Positions 20,060 to 28,720 of a stretch of 32,520 nt of DNA are shown here, piece after piece. The stretch lies in NCBI GenBank assembly GCA_958438125.1, contig CAUBQN010000004.1:1-32520 (forward strand), in the 5' to 3' direction. Source of the stretch: an uncultured Collinsella sp. Its GTDB lineage: Bacteria; Actinomycetota; Coriobacteriia; Coriobacteriales; Coriobacteriaceae. Below the pieces are notes generated by a model. That model ran no database searches and was not told where the DNA came from. It saw only the letters and a program-made list of their open reading frames with translations. Within the stretch, counting starts at the first letter, position 1. Every line of letters begins with the position of its first letter. A program made the position numbers and the translations under genes.

Positions 20060-23000
20060 ATGAGTAAGTACACGAGGGGCCTCCTGTCGGTGATACTGGC
20101 CGTTGTGCTGGTACTGCCGGCCGCAGCATTTGCCATGCTGCCCGAGGCCAACGCCGGGTCCAGCACCGGAATGGACGGACCGACAATGAGCGGAAAGGTC
20201 GTCGTCGATCCCGACACCAGCGGACGCTGGGAAATCTGGGCGGCCGGTCACAACGGTAATAAAGTAACGACTCAAAACGTCGGCCGAATCTGGACCGACA
20301 AGACGGTCGAGGCAACTGAGGAAAACGAAGAGTCGGATTTTCTGACCACGCTTTCGGCCATGTCCTCGACGTCTAATTCAACCGTGACGGTTACTACGCC
20401 GCTCGACATCGTGATGGTGCTGGATGCATCTGGCTCGATGGATGATCCTATGGGTGGCGGAGATCGCACCAAGCGTATCGATGCACTGAAGAACGCTGCG
20501 AACAGCTTTATCGATACCATCGCAAAACAAAATGAGAGCATCGAGGGCGTCGATAGGCAGCATAGGGTTGCCATTGTTAAGTTTGCGGGCAAGAAGTCCA
20601 ACGATATCGGCAACAATATGTATCGCGACGGAGGGTACTCCTACAATTACACCCAGGTTATGAAAGAATTGACCTACTGTTCCGGCAGCAATGCGGATGA
20701 TCTCAAGAAGAATACAATTAATAAAATTCAGCCTGCCGGCGCCACGCGCGCCGACTATGGCCTAGAGCTGGCCGAGAAAATCACTACCACTTATGGTCGC
20801 AAAGACGCCAAGAAGATTATTGTGTTCTTTACCGACGGTACGCCAACAAAGCAAAATAAATTCGATGCGGGTGTCGCCAACGCTGCCGTGACAGCTGCTA
20901 AGAATATGAAGGACGGCAAGGCCACCGTTTATACCATCGGCATCTTTGATGGCGCGAACCCCAGTGCTGGTATTCAGGATTCGGGAAAAAGCCAAAAAGA
21001 GAACAAGTTCATGCAGGCCGTTTCGAGCAACTACCCCAATGCCACGGCATGGGATACTCATGGCACACGCGCTGAAAACTCCGACTACTACAAGTCGGCG
21101 ACCAATGCAGAAGAGCTCAAGAAGGTCTTCGACGACATCTCACAGGCCATTACGTCAGAGGCGCCTTATCCGACCGAAATTGATAAGGGCTACGACGCGA
21201 CCAAGTCCGGCTACATCACGTTTACCGACGAGCTGGGCGACTTTATGCAGGTCGACAGCTTCACCGAGGTCGTCATCAACGGCACGCCGTTTACCAAGAC
21301 GGACAAAACGGTCAATAAAGAAACCAATACCGACACCTACGAGTTCACCGGCAAGGCAAAAGACCTGCTCATTACCGTGCAGCGCGCTGGTGATGACAAT
21401 CCCCAGAAGGGCGATGTCGTAACGGTCAGCATTCCTGCGTCGTTGATTCCGCTGAGCCACTTTAAGACCGTAGACGGCAAGCTTTCGGTCGACAGCGCTC
21501 AGCCTATCCGCGTGAAGTACACCTCGAGCGTGAAGAGCACTGCGCTCGACAACCTGTTTACGCCCGAGAAGGTAACGGGGCTCAAGGATTACATCGAGAA
21601 CAATACGACCGTTGCCAACGGCGCCAAGACCGTGAGTTTCTACGCGAACAAGTGGGCTGCCGGCGATCTGGGCAATACGGTTGCGACCTTTGAGCCGGCC
21701 GACACCAACCGCTACTACTACTTCCAGAAACAGACCCCTATTTACACGGACAAGGACTGCACGCAGCCTGCAAAGAATTCGCTGGCAGATACCGGCACCT
21801 ATTACTACAAGGATGAGTTTGAGGAGCAGGGCGAAAACGGCGAGGTCAAGCCCGCCTCTGCCGTCATCGAGTTTATCGGCGGCGACGCTGCGAAGTTTGA
21901 CGGCGCCATTGTTGCTGACGAGGACGGCAACCTTTCGTTTAGCGTGGGAACCGCGCGCCTAGCCTTTATCGACGAGCTCCACACCACCAAGGAGGGTGTG
22001 GGCGGCAACAACACTGGTACCGCGACCGACGTTCTTAACCCCAAGTGGAACAACGTGTCCGCCAAGGCGACCGCGACGCATGTCAATTCCTACCTGGGCA
22101 ACAACGGCAAGATCAGCTTTAACGTGACGCCGACAACGGTGGAGACCAAGGCCAGCTTTGGCCTGACCAAGGTGCTCGAGGGTCGCAGCTGGACGGATAC
22201 GGATGAGTTTAAGTTTGAGCTCTCCGCAACGTCCGAGAATGACGCTCCGATGCCCGCATCCACGGACACGACCGTGCACAAACCCGACCCGGACGGCAAG
22301 GACAAGGCTGCCATTGACTTCGGCGAGATCACCTTCAACAAGCCGGGCGAGTACACCTATGAGGTCCGTGAGGTCAAGGGTGGCGCCGGTGGCATCACCT
22401 ACAGCAAGAACGTTGCCACGTTCAAAGTGACCGTGACGGTTAAGGCCACGGGCGGGCTTAAGGCTGACGTTGAAAAGATCTCGGGCGAGCGCGAGTTCAA
22501 GAACACTTATAGCGCCAAGACGGAAACCCCGCTGACTCTTGAGGCTGCCAAGACGCTCTCAGGGCGTCCGATGGCCGATGACGAATTCAAGTTTGCACTG
22601 AGCTATGCGGGGCACGACGAGGTTCTGTTGAATGCAACCAACAAGGGTGGCAAGGTTGAGTTCGGTCCGCTGACGTACACGACCAAGTCGCTCGCCAAGC
22701 TGGTCGAGGAAGACAAGGCATCGCTTGATGCTAGCTCAGACAAACCGACGTGGACCATTCATTACATTGCTGCCGAGCAGACCGGCAAGCTGCCTGCGGG
22801 CGTGAGCGCCACCGTGTCGGCAATTGACGCATGTGTAACCGTTGTCGACAACGGCGATGGTACCCTGACGGCGACGGCTGTCTACGGCGATGCCGGCAAC
22901 GAGTTCGTGAACACCTACACTGCCGCGCCTGCCGAGGCATCGCTTGTGGGTAAGAAGAGTCTGCTGGTTCCTGGTGGCCTGACCCCGGCTGACATTACCG

Positions 23001-26000
23001 GTAAGTTCACCTTTACCGTGGCCGGCGAAGAGGGCGCACCCATGCCCGCGAACGCGAGCGTGCACAACGACGCCGAAGGCAAGGTCGACTTTGGCAAGAT
23101 CACCTTTACGCTCGACGACCTTAATAAGGCTCTGGGCGAGAAGCCCGAGAAGCGCGAGCACACCTTTACCTACACCGTGACCGAGTCCGGCGAGGTCGCT
23201 GGCGTGACCAACGACGCCAAGCTGTCGTGCAAGGTTTCCTTCACCGTGACCGATGACGGCGAGGGCAAACTGAGCGTATCCCACAAGCCGGACGGCAGCG
23301 CAGCCTTTACGTTTATCAATACCTATAGCGTGACGCCTGTTGAGACGCGCGTCACCGACCAGATCACCGCGACCAAGTTCCTGACCGGGCGCGACATGGC
23401 TGAGGGCGAGTTCTCCTTCGAGCTCGTCGAGGGCGACAAGGTCGTCGCCACCGGCAAGAACGCCGCCGATGGCACAATCGTCATGGACAAAATCACTTAC
23501 GATAAGCCCGGCACTCACACCTACAAGCTGCGCGAGAAGCTCCCCAACGAAGCGGGGCTGAGCAACGGGATTACGTACGATAAGACGAACTACACCATCA
23601 AGACGAGCGTCATCGATAACGGCGACGGCACGCTTAAGGTGACCCATACGCTCGAGGGCACCAAGCCGGCGCGCTTTGAGAACAAGTACAACACTGCTCC
23701 GAACGAGTCCAGCGTTACCGACCAGATCACCGCGAAGAAGGTCCTGACCGGCCGCGACCTCAAGGCCGGAGAGTTCTCCTTTGAGCTCGTCGAGGGTAAC
23801 GATGTCGTCGCCAGGGGCACCAATGCGGCCGACGGCAAGATCACGATGGACAAGATCACCTACACCGAGGCCGGCGAGCACACCTACACGCTGCGCGAGG
23901 TCAAGGTCGACGCCGACAACGGTATCACCTACAGCACCGCGGCCTACACCATCGTGACCGCCGTCACCGATGATGGCAATGGCAAGCTCACGGTTAAGCA
24001 TGAGCTGCAGGACGTCGAGAAGGCTATCTTCGAGAATGCCTACAGCGTTACTCCGAATAACTCCAGCGTCACTGACAGGGTCAAGGCGACCAAGGTCCTG
24101 ACCGGCCGCGACCTCAAGGCCGACGAGTTCTCCTTCGAGCTCGTCGAGGGCGACAAGGTCGTCGCCACCGGCAAGAACGACGCCGACGGCAAGATTACGA
24201 TGAGCCCCATCGAGTACACCGAGGCCGGCAGGCACACCTACACACTGCGCGAGGTCCCGGGTGACGCCAACAACGGCATCACTTACGACAGCAAGACCTA
24301 CGCCATCGAGACGACCATCACCGACAACGGCAAGGGCGAACTCGTGGCAAAGCACGAGCTGCAGGGCGTCAACGAGGCGAAGTTCAACAACAGCTACAAG
24401 CCGAATCCTGACGAGTTCAGCGTCACCGACGAGATCAAGGCGAACAAGGTCCTGACCGGGCGCGACCTCAAGGATGGCGAGTTCTCCTTCGAGCTCGTCG
24501 AGGGCGAGGGCGAAGATGCCAAGGTCGTCGCCAAGGGCACCAACGCCGCCGATGGCAAGATCACGATGAGTGCCGTGAAGTACACCAAGCCCGGCACGCA
24601 CACCTACACGCTGCGCGAGGTCAACGGCAGAACCACCAGCAAGGGCATCACCTACAGCGATGCCAAGTTCACCATCGAGACCACCATCACGGACAACGGC
24701 GACGGCAGCCTTAGCGCCACACATGTCCTGAAGGGCACCGAGCCCGCCGAGTTCAAGAACTCCTACAGCGTGACCCCGCTCGACGCAGAGCTCGACTTTG
24801 ACCTGAGCAAGGCCATCGACGGTCGCGACTGGACGGACTCCGACAAGTTCAGCTTTACCATCACCGCTCCCGAGGGCGTCCCGCTGCCCGATCCCGCAAC
24901 CGTAACCGTGAGCAAGAAGGACGTGGAGGATGGCATCGCCGCCATCAAGTTCGGCAAGATCCACTACACGGCTGCCGGAACCTACAAGTACGAGATCCGC
25001 GAGAACGCGGGCAGCGCGGCCGGTATGACGTATGACTCTCATGTCGCGACCGCCGAGGTGACCGTGACCGAGAACGGCGAGGGCAAGCTGATCGCCAACG
25101 TCACCAAGAAGGGGAATGGACGCTTTACCAACACGTACCACACTGAGCTCAACTACACCGCGGCCGGTGGCCTTAAGTTCAGCAAGACCCTCTCCGGGCG
25201 TCCCATGACCGAGGGCCAGTTCACCTTTACCGTGACGCCCGCCGACGAGGCTTCGGCCAAAGCGCTCGGCCTGCACGAGGGCGCCAACGTGTACAAGTCC
25301 CCTGCAACGGCAGAGGCGACGGTTGGTCTGATTGACATCCTGGCTGGCCATGAGGTCAAGTTTACGCAGGCTGACGCGGGCAAGACCTTTACGTACACCG
25401 TGGCCGAGAAGAACGACGGCCAGCCCGGTTACACCTACGACGACGCTGCCCGCACCGTGACGATCGCTATCGCCGATGACGGCGCCGGTACGCTTACTGC
25501 CACCACGACCGTTACTGGCAACCCCGACAAGGGCACGCTGGTGACCGAGTACAAGACTGGTGCCGCTACGGTCGAGAGCGCTGTGATTCCGTTCCGCAAC
25601 AGCTATAGCGCCACGACCGACGCACCTGGTGGTGCCGCTGCTCAGGTCGTTGCCACCAAGACCCTGACCGGTCGTCCGATGGCCGACGGCGAGTTCTGGT
25701 TCGGCATTGCCTACGCAGGCGAGACGGAAGCAATCCAGGGCACTCCGGCTACCAACGTTAACGGTCAGGTGAGCTTTGGAACGCTGCATTACACGACCGA
25801 GATGCTCGCCGATCTGGTAAGCGCCAAGCGTGCCATCCGCACCGACACGGATGCCAAGCTTGCATGGACTATTAACTACACGGCCTTTGAGCTTACGAAC
25901 TTGCTGGACGGCAAGGGCATTACCGCCACAACGCCGAGCTTTAGCTTTAAGGTCATTGTCGTCGACAACGGCGACGGTACCCTGACGGCAACGCCCAACT

Positions 26001-27487
26001 ACGGTGACGCCGAGCCCGTGTTCGAGAACGTTTACGGCGCCGATGCCGTTGACGCCACGCTCGCCGGTACCAAGAAGCTCCAAGCTGCCGAGAGCCTGAC
26101 CCCGGCCGACATCACGGGTAAGTTCACCTTTACCGTGACTGCCGACGAGGCTGGTGCCCCGATGCCCGAGCACACAACCGTGACCAACGACGCGGCCGGC
26201 AACGTGGACTTTGGCAAGATCCACTTTACGCTCGACGACCTCAACCGCGCCCTGGGCGTGACGACCGATGTGACCGACAAGGTCGAAGCTGATGCCGACG
26301 ATGCCGACGAGGCGGAAGTCGACGAGGCAGAGACTGACGAGGCTGCAACTGACGCCGACGCCAGCGCTGACGAGCCTAATGACGAGTCCAAGCCCGCAGC
26401 TCCCACCGCCCCGCGCTCGCACACCTTTACCTACACGGTGACCGAGTCCGGTAGCGCCCCTGGCGTGACCAACGACGCCAACGCCACGCGCAAGGTTTCC
26501 TACACCGTGACTGACGACGGTGCCGGACATCTGAAGGTCGTGCGCGAAGGCGACGACGGTGCTGCCTTCACGTTCACCAACACCTACAGCGTGACGCCTG
26601 CCGATTCTGTGGTGACCGACCAGGTCAAGACGGTCAAGCGTCTGACCGGACGCGACCTTGCAGCTGGCGAGTTCACGTTTGATCTGCTCGAGGACGACGT
26701 GGTTGTCGCAAGCGGCGCCAACGACGCCAACGGCACTGTGACACTGAGCCCGATTCGCTACGAGGCGCCCGGCACGCACACGTACACGCTGCGCGAGGCT
26801 TGCCCCAACGCGCTCGGCCTGTACAAGGGCGTCACCTATGACGGCACGACCTACACCGTCGTGACCACCGTCTCCGACAATGGTGATGGCACGCTGACCG
26901 CGGCGCACAAGCTCGAGGGAGCTACCGAGTCGGCTGGCTTTACCAACAAGTATCACGCCATGCCCACGCAGGTCTCCATCGGCGCCATCAAGGTGCTCGA
27001 GGGACGCGAGCTCAAGAAGGACGAGTTTAGCTTTAAGCTCGTTGGCGAGGACATCGAGTCTACGGTTGCCAACGATGCCGACGGCAAGATCGGCTTCGAC
27101 AAGTTCGAGTACGACGAGCCCGGTACGCACGTCTACACCATCAGCGAGGTCAAGGGCGACGAGGTCGGTATGACCTACGACAAGTTCGTCTTTACCGTGA
27201 CCGTCAACGTGGTCGATGACGGCGAGGGCAACCTCAAGGCGAACGTCGCCTTTACCAAGGGCGACAAGAGCGTCGAGGGTATCGTGTTCAACAACACGTA
27301 CAAGAAGCCCGAGACGCCCGTGCCGACGCCCGATCCCGGCACGCCCAAGACCGTGACGAATATCGTCAAGACGGTCAAGGGTTTCCTGCCCACCACGGGT
27401 GACCAGCAGGCCGCCGCTCTGCTTATGACATTTGTCATCGCCATGGCCGGCGTCGGAGCCCTGGTCTGGGGTATCCGTAAGCGCTAG
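20060..27487 (+). CDS. Giant LPXTG-anchored surface adhesin with vWA domain and about 13 isopeptide pilin-type repeats
   Basis: A 2475-residue secreted surface protein. The signal peptide covers about residues 1-32 (basic start, then GLLSVILAVVLVLPAAAFA). A von Willebrand A domain follows, with MIDAS motif DASGSM (122-127) and VFFTDGTP. After a linking region (about 370-690), about 13 related domains of roughly 110-180 residues run to about 2417. Each has KxLxGR...EFSF near its start, a TYTxRE strand with Glu and an F-N-x-Y end, fitting Spy0128/FctA-type Lys-Asn isopeptide folds. The C-terminus has a Pro-rich linker, LPTTG (2443-2447), a membrane helix and a GIRKR tail, so a sortase should anchor it to the wall. 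AAGGGAG precedes the ATG. No sortase or second pilin gene is nearby. It may be a pilus tip protein or a stalk-like adhesin. Confidence 0.93.
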   Translation: MSKYTRGLLSVILAVVLVLPAAAFAMLPEANAGSSTGMDGPTMSGKVVVDPDTSGRWEIWAAGHNGNKVTTQNVGRIWTDKTVEATEENEESDFLTTLSAMSSTSNSTVTVTTPLDIVMVLDASGSMDDPMGGGDRTKRIDALKNAANSFIDTIAKQNESIEGVDRQHRVAIVKFAGKKSNDIGNNMYRDGGYSYNYTQVMKELTYCSGSNADDLKKNTINKIQPAGATRADYGLELAEKITTTYGRKDAKKIIVFFTDGTPTKQNKFDAGVANAAVTAAKNMKDGKATVYTIGIFDGANPSAGIQDSGKSQKENKFMQAVSSNYPNATAWDTHGTRAENSDYYKSATNAEELKKVFDDISQAITSEAPYPTEIDKGYDATKSGYITFTDELGDFMQVDSFTEVVINGTPFTKTDKTVNKETNTDTYEFTGKAKDLLITVQRAGDDNPQKGDVVTVSIPASLIPLSHFKTVDGKLSVDSAQPIRVKYTSSVKSTALDNLFTPEKVTGLKDYIENNTTVANGAKTVSFYANKWAAGDLGNTVATFEPADTNRYYYFQKQTPIYTDKDCTQPAKNSLADTGTYYYKDEFEEQGENGEVKPASAVIEFIGGDAAKFDGAIVADEDGNLSFSVGTARLAFIDELHTTKEGVGGNNTGTATDVLNPKWNNVSAKATATHVNSYLGNNGKISFNVTPTTVETKASFGLTKVLEGRSWTDTDEFKFELSATSENDAPMPASTDTTVHKPDPDGKDKAAIDFGEITFNKPGEYTYEVREVKGGAGGITYSKNVATFKVTVTVKATGGLKADVEKISGEREFKNTYSAKTETPLTLEAAKTLSGRPMADDEFKFALSYAGHDEVLLNATNKGGKVEFGPLTYTTKSLAKLVEEDKASLDASSDKPTWTIHYIAAEQTGKLPAGVSATVSAIDACVTVVDNGDGTLTATAVYGDAGNEFVNTYTAAPAEASLVGKKSLLVPGGLTPADITGKFTFTVAGEEGAPMPANASVHNDAEGKVDFGKITFTLDDLNKALGEKPEKREHTFTYTVTESGEVAGVTNDAKLSCKVSFTVTDDGEGKLSVSHKPDGSAAFTFINTYSVTPVETRVTDQITATKFLTGRDMAEGEFSFELVEGDKVVATGKNAADGTIVMDKITYDKPGTHTYKLREKLPNEAGLSNGITYDKTNYTIKTSVIDNGDGTLKVTHTLEGTKPARFENKYNTAPNESSVTDQITAKKVLTGRDLKAGEFSFELVEGNDVVARGTNAADGKITMDKITYTEAGEHTYTLREVKVDADNGITYSTAAYTIVTAVTDDGNGKLTVKHELQDVEKAIFENAYSVTPNNSSVTDRVKATKVLTGRDLKADEFSFELVEGDKVVATGKNDADGKITMSPIEYTEAGRHTYTLREVPGDANNGITYDSKTYAIETTITDNGKGELVAKHELQGVNEAKFNNSYKPNPDEFSVTDEIKANKVLTGRDLKDGEFSFELVEGEGEDAKVVAKGTNAADGKITMSAVKYTKPGTHTYTLREVNGRTTSKGITYSDAKFTIETTITDNGDGSLSATHVLKGTEPAEFKNSYSVTPLDAELDFDLSKAIDGRDWTDSDKFSFTITAPEGVPLPDPATVTVSKKDVEDGIAAIKFGKIHYTAAGTYKYEIRENAGSAAGMTYDSHVATAEVTVTENGEGKLIANVTKKGNGRFTNTYHTELNYTAAGGLKFSKTLSGRPMTEGQFTFTVTPADEASAKALGLHEGANVYKSPATAEATVGLIDILAGHEVKFTQADAGKTFTYTVAEKNDGQPGYTYDDAARTVTIAIADDGAGTLTATTTVTGNPDKGTLVTEYKTGAATVESAVIPFRNSYSATTDAPGGAAAQVVATKTLTGRPMADGEFWFGIAYAGETEAIQGTPATNVNGQVSFGTLHYTTEMLADLVSAKRAIRTDTDAKLAWTINYTAFELTNLLDGKGITATTPSFSFKVIVVDNGDGTLTATPNYGDAEPVFENVYGADAVDATLAGTKKLQAAESLTPADITGKFTFTVTADEAGAPMPEHTTVTNDAAGNVDFGKIHFTLDDLNRALGVTTDVTDKVEADADDADEAEVDEAETDEAATDADASADEPNDESKPAAPTAPRSHTFTYTVTESGSAPGVTNDANATRKVSYTVTDDGAGHLKVVREGDDGAAFTFTNTYSVTPADSVVTDQVKTVKRLTGRDLAAGEFTFDLLEDDVVVASGANDANGTVTLSPIRYEAPGTHTYTLREACPNALGLYKGVTYDGTTYTVVTTVSDNGDGTLTAAHKLEGATESAGFTNKYHAMPTQVSIGAIKVLEGRELKKDEFSFKLVGEDIESTVANDADGKIGFDKFEYDEPGTHVYTISEVKGDEVGMTYDKFVFTVTVNVVDDGEGNLKANVAFTKGDKSVEGIVFNNTYKKPETPVPTPDPGTPKTVTNIVKTVKGFLPTTGDQQAAALLMTFVIAMAGVGALVWGIRKR
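23407..23462 (+). repeat. 56-bp exact DNA repeat in adhesin, copy 1
   Basis: Bases 23407-23462 are identical to 24124-24179, encoding EFSFELVEGDKVVATGKN in two domains two units apart. Silent sites are identical as well, which points to recent duplication or gene conversion. Confidence 0.9.
24124..24179 (+). repeat. 56-bp exact DNA repeat in adhesin, copy 2
   Basis: Second copy of the segment at 23407-23462, 717 bases downstream. Recombination between the copies would delete exactly 239 codons (two domains) and keep the frame. Confidence 0.9.
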
Positions 27488-27500
27488 GCACGTCGACAGC

Positions 27501-27524
27501 GCCCGGGGCCAAAAGGCCCCGGGC
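27501..27524 (+). terminator. Perfect GC-rich hairpin after the adhesin gene
   Basis: GCCCGGGGCC and GGCCCCGGGC form a 10-bp perfect stem with an AAAA loop, 13 bases after the stop codon. There is no T tail; a second hairpin with Ts follows at 27567. Confidence 0.7.
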
Positions 27525-27566
27525 GGCCGGCAGGGCTAAATCCCGACCTACTCCTACCCCCAGCCG

Positions 27567-27604
27567 CCACGGAGGCATCTCCCTCCTCCGTGGTGGCGCT
27601 TTTG
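27567..27604 (+). terminator. Second terminator-like hairpin after the adhesin gene
   Basis: CCACGGAGG pairs with CCTCCGTGG, extended imperfectly by CGCC/GGCG, and is followed by CTTTTG. It fits an intrinsic terminator better than the preceding hairpin. Confidence 0.65.
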
Positions 27605-27624
27605 TGCGTTGGGGAGGAGGGCGC

Positions 27625-27784
27625 GCTACGAAACCGGCCCATCTACTACGTTTAGCCCCTTACCCCCAACCATGCCGAAAAGCGCAAAAACAAAACCGCA
27701 GGTAGAACGCCTGCGGTTTTGTTCAAAACGAAGGTATGGTCAGGGGTATTGAGTCAAACGTAGTAGATGGGCCGATTTCGTGGC
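27625..27784 (+). repeat. Intergenic long palindrome, type B copy 3
   Basis: The arms at 27625-27654 and 27755-27784 are inverted copies (CCATCTACTACGTTTA and AACGTAGTAGATGG, flanked by CGAAACCGG / CCGATTTCG). Interior: ACCCCCAACCATGCCG, then the terminator core. Length 160 bases, as in B1 and B2. Confidence 0.87.
27692..27722. terminator. Terminator-like core hairpin of palindrome B3
   Basis: AAAACCGCAGG and CCTGCGGTTTT enclose TAGAACG; a T-rich stretch follows. It lies between the adhesin and the convergent two-component genes. Confidence 0.65.
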
Positions 27785-27800
27785 GGGCGGTTTCGGCTGA

Positions 27801-27845
27801 TCCCTTGGGGACGGAGGAAAACGGCTCATTTTGGTCCCGCGAGGC
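27801..27845 (+). repeat. Conserved intergenic tag, type C copy 5
   Basis: TCCCTTGGGGACGGAGGAAA then ACGGCTCATTTTGGTCCCGCGAGG. It lies between palindromes B3 and A3 and is the fullest match to the C consensus. Confidence 0.72.
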
Positions 27846-27874
27846 TGGCGGAGACACTCGTGCAGGGCCGCCCG

Positions 27875-28036
27875 AACAAAACTATGCCGGTTTACGGGGC
27901 TGAGTTACGAGTCCCCAACCATGCCGATATTCGTGAAAATAAAACCGCAGGTAGACGAGCCGTCATTTTGCAGAAAACGCGGGTATGGATGGGGGTCCTG
28001 AGTCTGGCCCCGTAAACCGGCATAGTTTTGAAATGG
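27875..28036 (+). repeat. Intergenic long palindrome, type A copy 3
   Basis: The arms ACTATGCCGGTTTACGGGGC (27881-27900) and GCCCCGTAAACCGGCATAGT (28007-28026) are perfectly complementary over 20 bases and extend into AAAAC / GTTTT. Interior: GTCCCCAACCATGCCG and AAAACCGCAGGTAG; the right half of the core is degenerate (GCCGTCATTTTG). The flank GAAATGGCATTAAATCGG resembles the flank of A2. It is the last repeat before the convergent response regulator. Confidence 0.87.
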
Positions 28037-28090
28037 CATTAAATCGGCAGCAGCCATTTTGCTATGCCGGGGCGGTCGGTCGTTGGGTAA

Positions 28091-28720
28091 TTACCCTCGC
28101 AGGTAGGCGATGGCGATCTGCGTGCGGTTGCGCAGGCCCATTTTGGCAAGGATCGAGCTGATGTGGTTGCGTACGGTGCCTTCGCCCATGTAGGCGGTGG
28201 CGGCAATTTCCTTGTTGTCGAGGCCGCGGGCGATGAGCTCGGCGACTTCGAACTCGCGGTCGGTCAGGCTGACAAAGGCCGCGGGCCGGCGGGCCGTGCC
28301 GGCCTCGACGCCCGCCCCATCAAAGTTGATATCCTCGATCGCCTTGCCCTCGAGCACGCGTTTGCCGCTCATGACCTGCGCCAACGCTGGCGGAATGGCG
28401 GCGACATCGGTTTTGATCAGATAGCCGCGGGCACCCAGCTTGAGCGCCGACACAATGTACTCGTCATCCGAGAATGTCGTCAGAAACACCACGCGCGCCG
28501 CAGGGTCGCGCCCGAGGATCTCGCGTGCCGCCGATAGGCCGTCGCGTCCCGGCATCTGGATGTCGAGCAGTGCGATATCGGGTGCGTGCTCGGCGTAGAG
28601 CGCCACCGCATCGTTGCCGTTGGCGCCGGTGCCCACCACCTCGATCTGCGGCTGGGCGCCCAGGATAATCTTGAGCGAATCGACCACCAAGCGGTCGTCG
28701 TCGACAACAATAAGCCTCAT
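28091..28720 (-). CDS. Two-component response regulator, NarL/LuxR family
   Basis: A 209-residue cytoplasmic transcription regulator. The receiver domain (residues 1 to about 120) has VVDDDRLV acidic residues near the start, the phospho-acceptor D53 in LLDIQMPG, FLTTFSDDEY (Thr switch) and a late Lys in GYLIKTD. The C-terminal domain (about 145-209) is a LuxR-type HTH with LTDREFEVAELIARGLDNKEIA and EGTVRNHISSILAKMGLRNRTQIA. Its ATG overlaps the stop of the kinase gene by four bases (ATGA), so the two are coupled. The divergent ABC exporter operon is the most likely target, by position only. Confidence 0.95.
   Translation of the reverse strand: MRLIVVDDDRLVVDSLKIILGAQPQIEVVGTGANGNDAVALYAEHAPDIALLDIQMPGRDGLSAAREILGRDPAARVVFLTTFSDDEYIVSALKLGARGYLIKTDVAAIPPALAQVMSGKRVLEGKAIEDINFDGAGVEAGTARRPAAFVSLTDREFEVAELIARGLDNKEIAATAYMGEGTVRNHISSILAKMGLRNRTQIAIAYLRG

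Larger units (their letters stand above)
22130..27310 (+). repeat. Array of about 13 pilin-type domain repeats within the adhesin gene
   Basis: Approximate unit starts: 22130, 22528, 22921, 23330, 23695, 24044, 24400, 24769, 25141, 25610, 26035, 26590 and 26956. Units starting at 23330, 23695, 24044, 24400 and 26590 form one subfamily (VTDxxxxxKxLTGRD). 22921 and 26035 are a second (LTPADITGKFTFTV). 22528 and 25610 are a third (LxGRPMADxEF). 22130 and 24769 are a fourth (GRxWTDxDxFxF). The subfamilies recur in a similar order, suggesting that blocks of several domains were duplicated. The unit at 26035 carries a 50-residue acidic insert. Confidence 0.85.

Noticed and set aside
22736..27130. 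Open frame of 1464 codons on the minus strand, antisense to the adhesin
   Set aside because: It mirrors the codon bias and repeats of the plus-strand gene; it has no signal, domain or ribosome binding site. The plus frame has a clear signal peptide, vWA domain and LPTTG.
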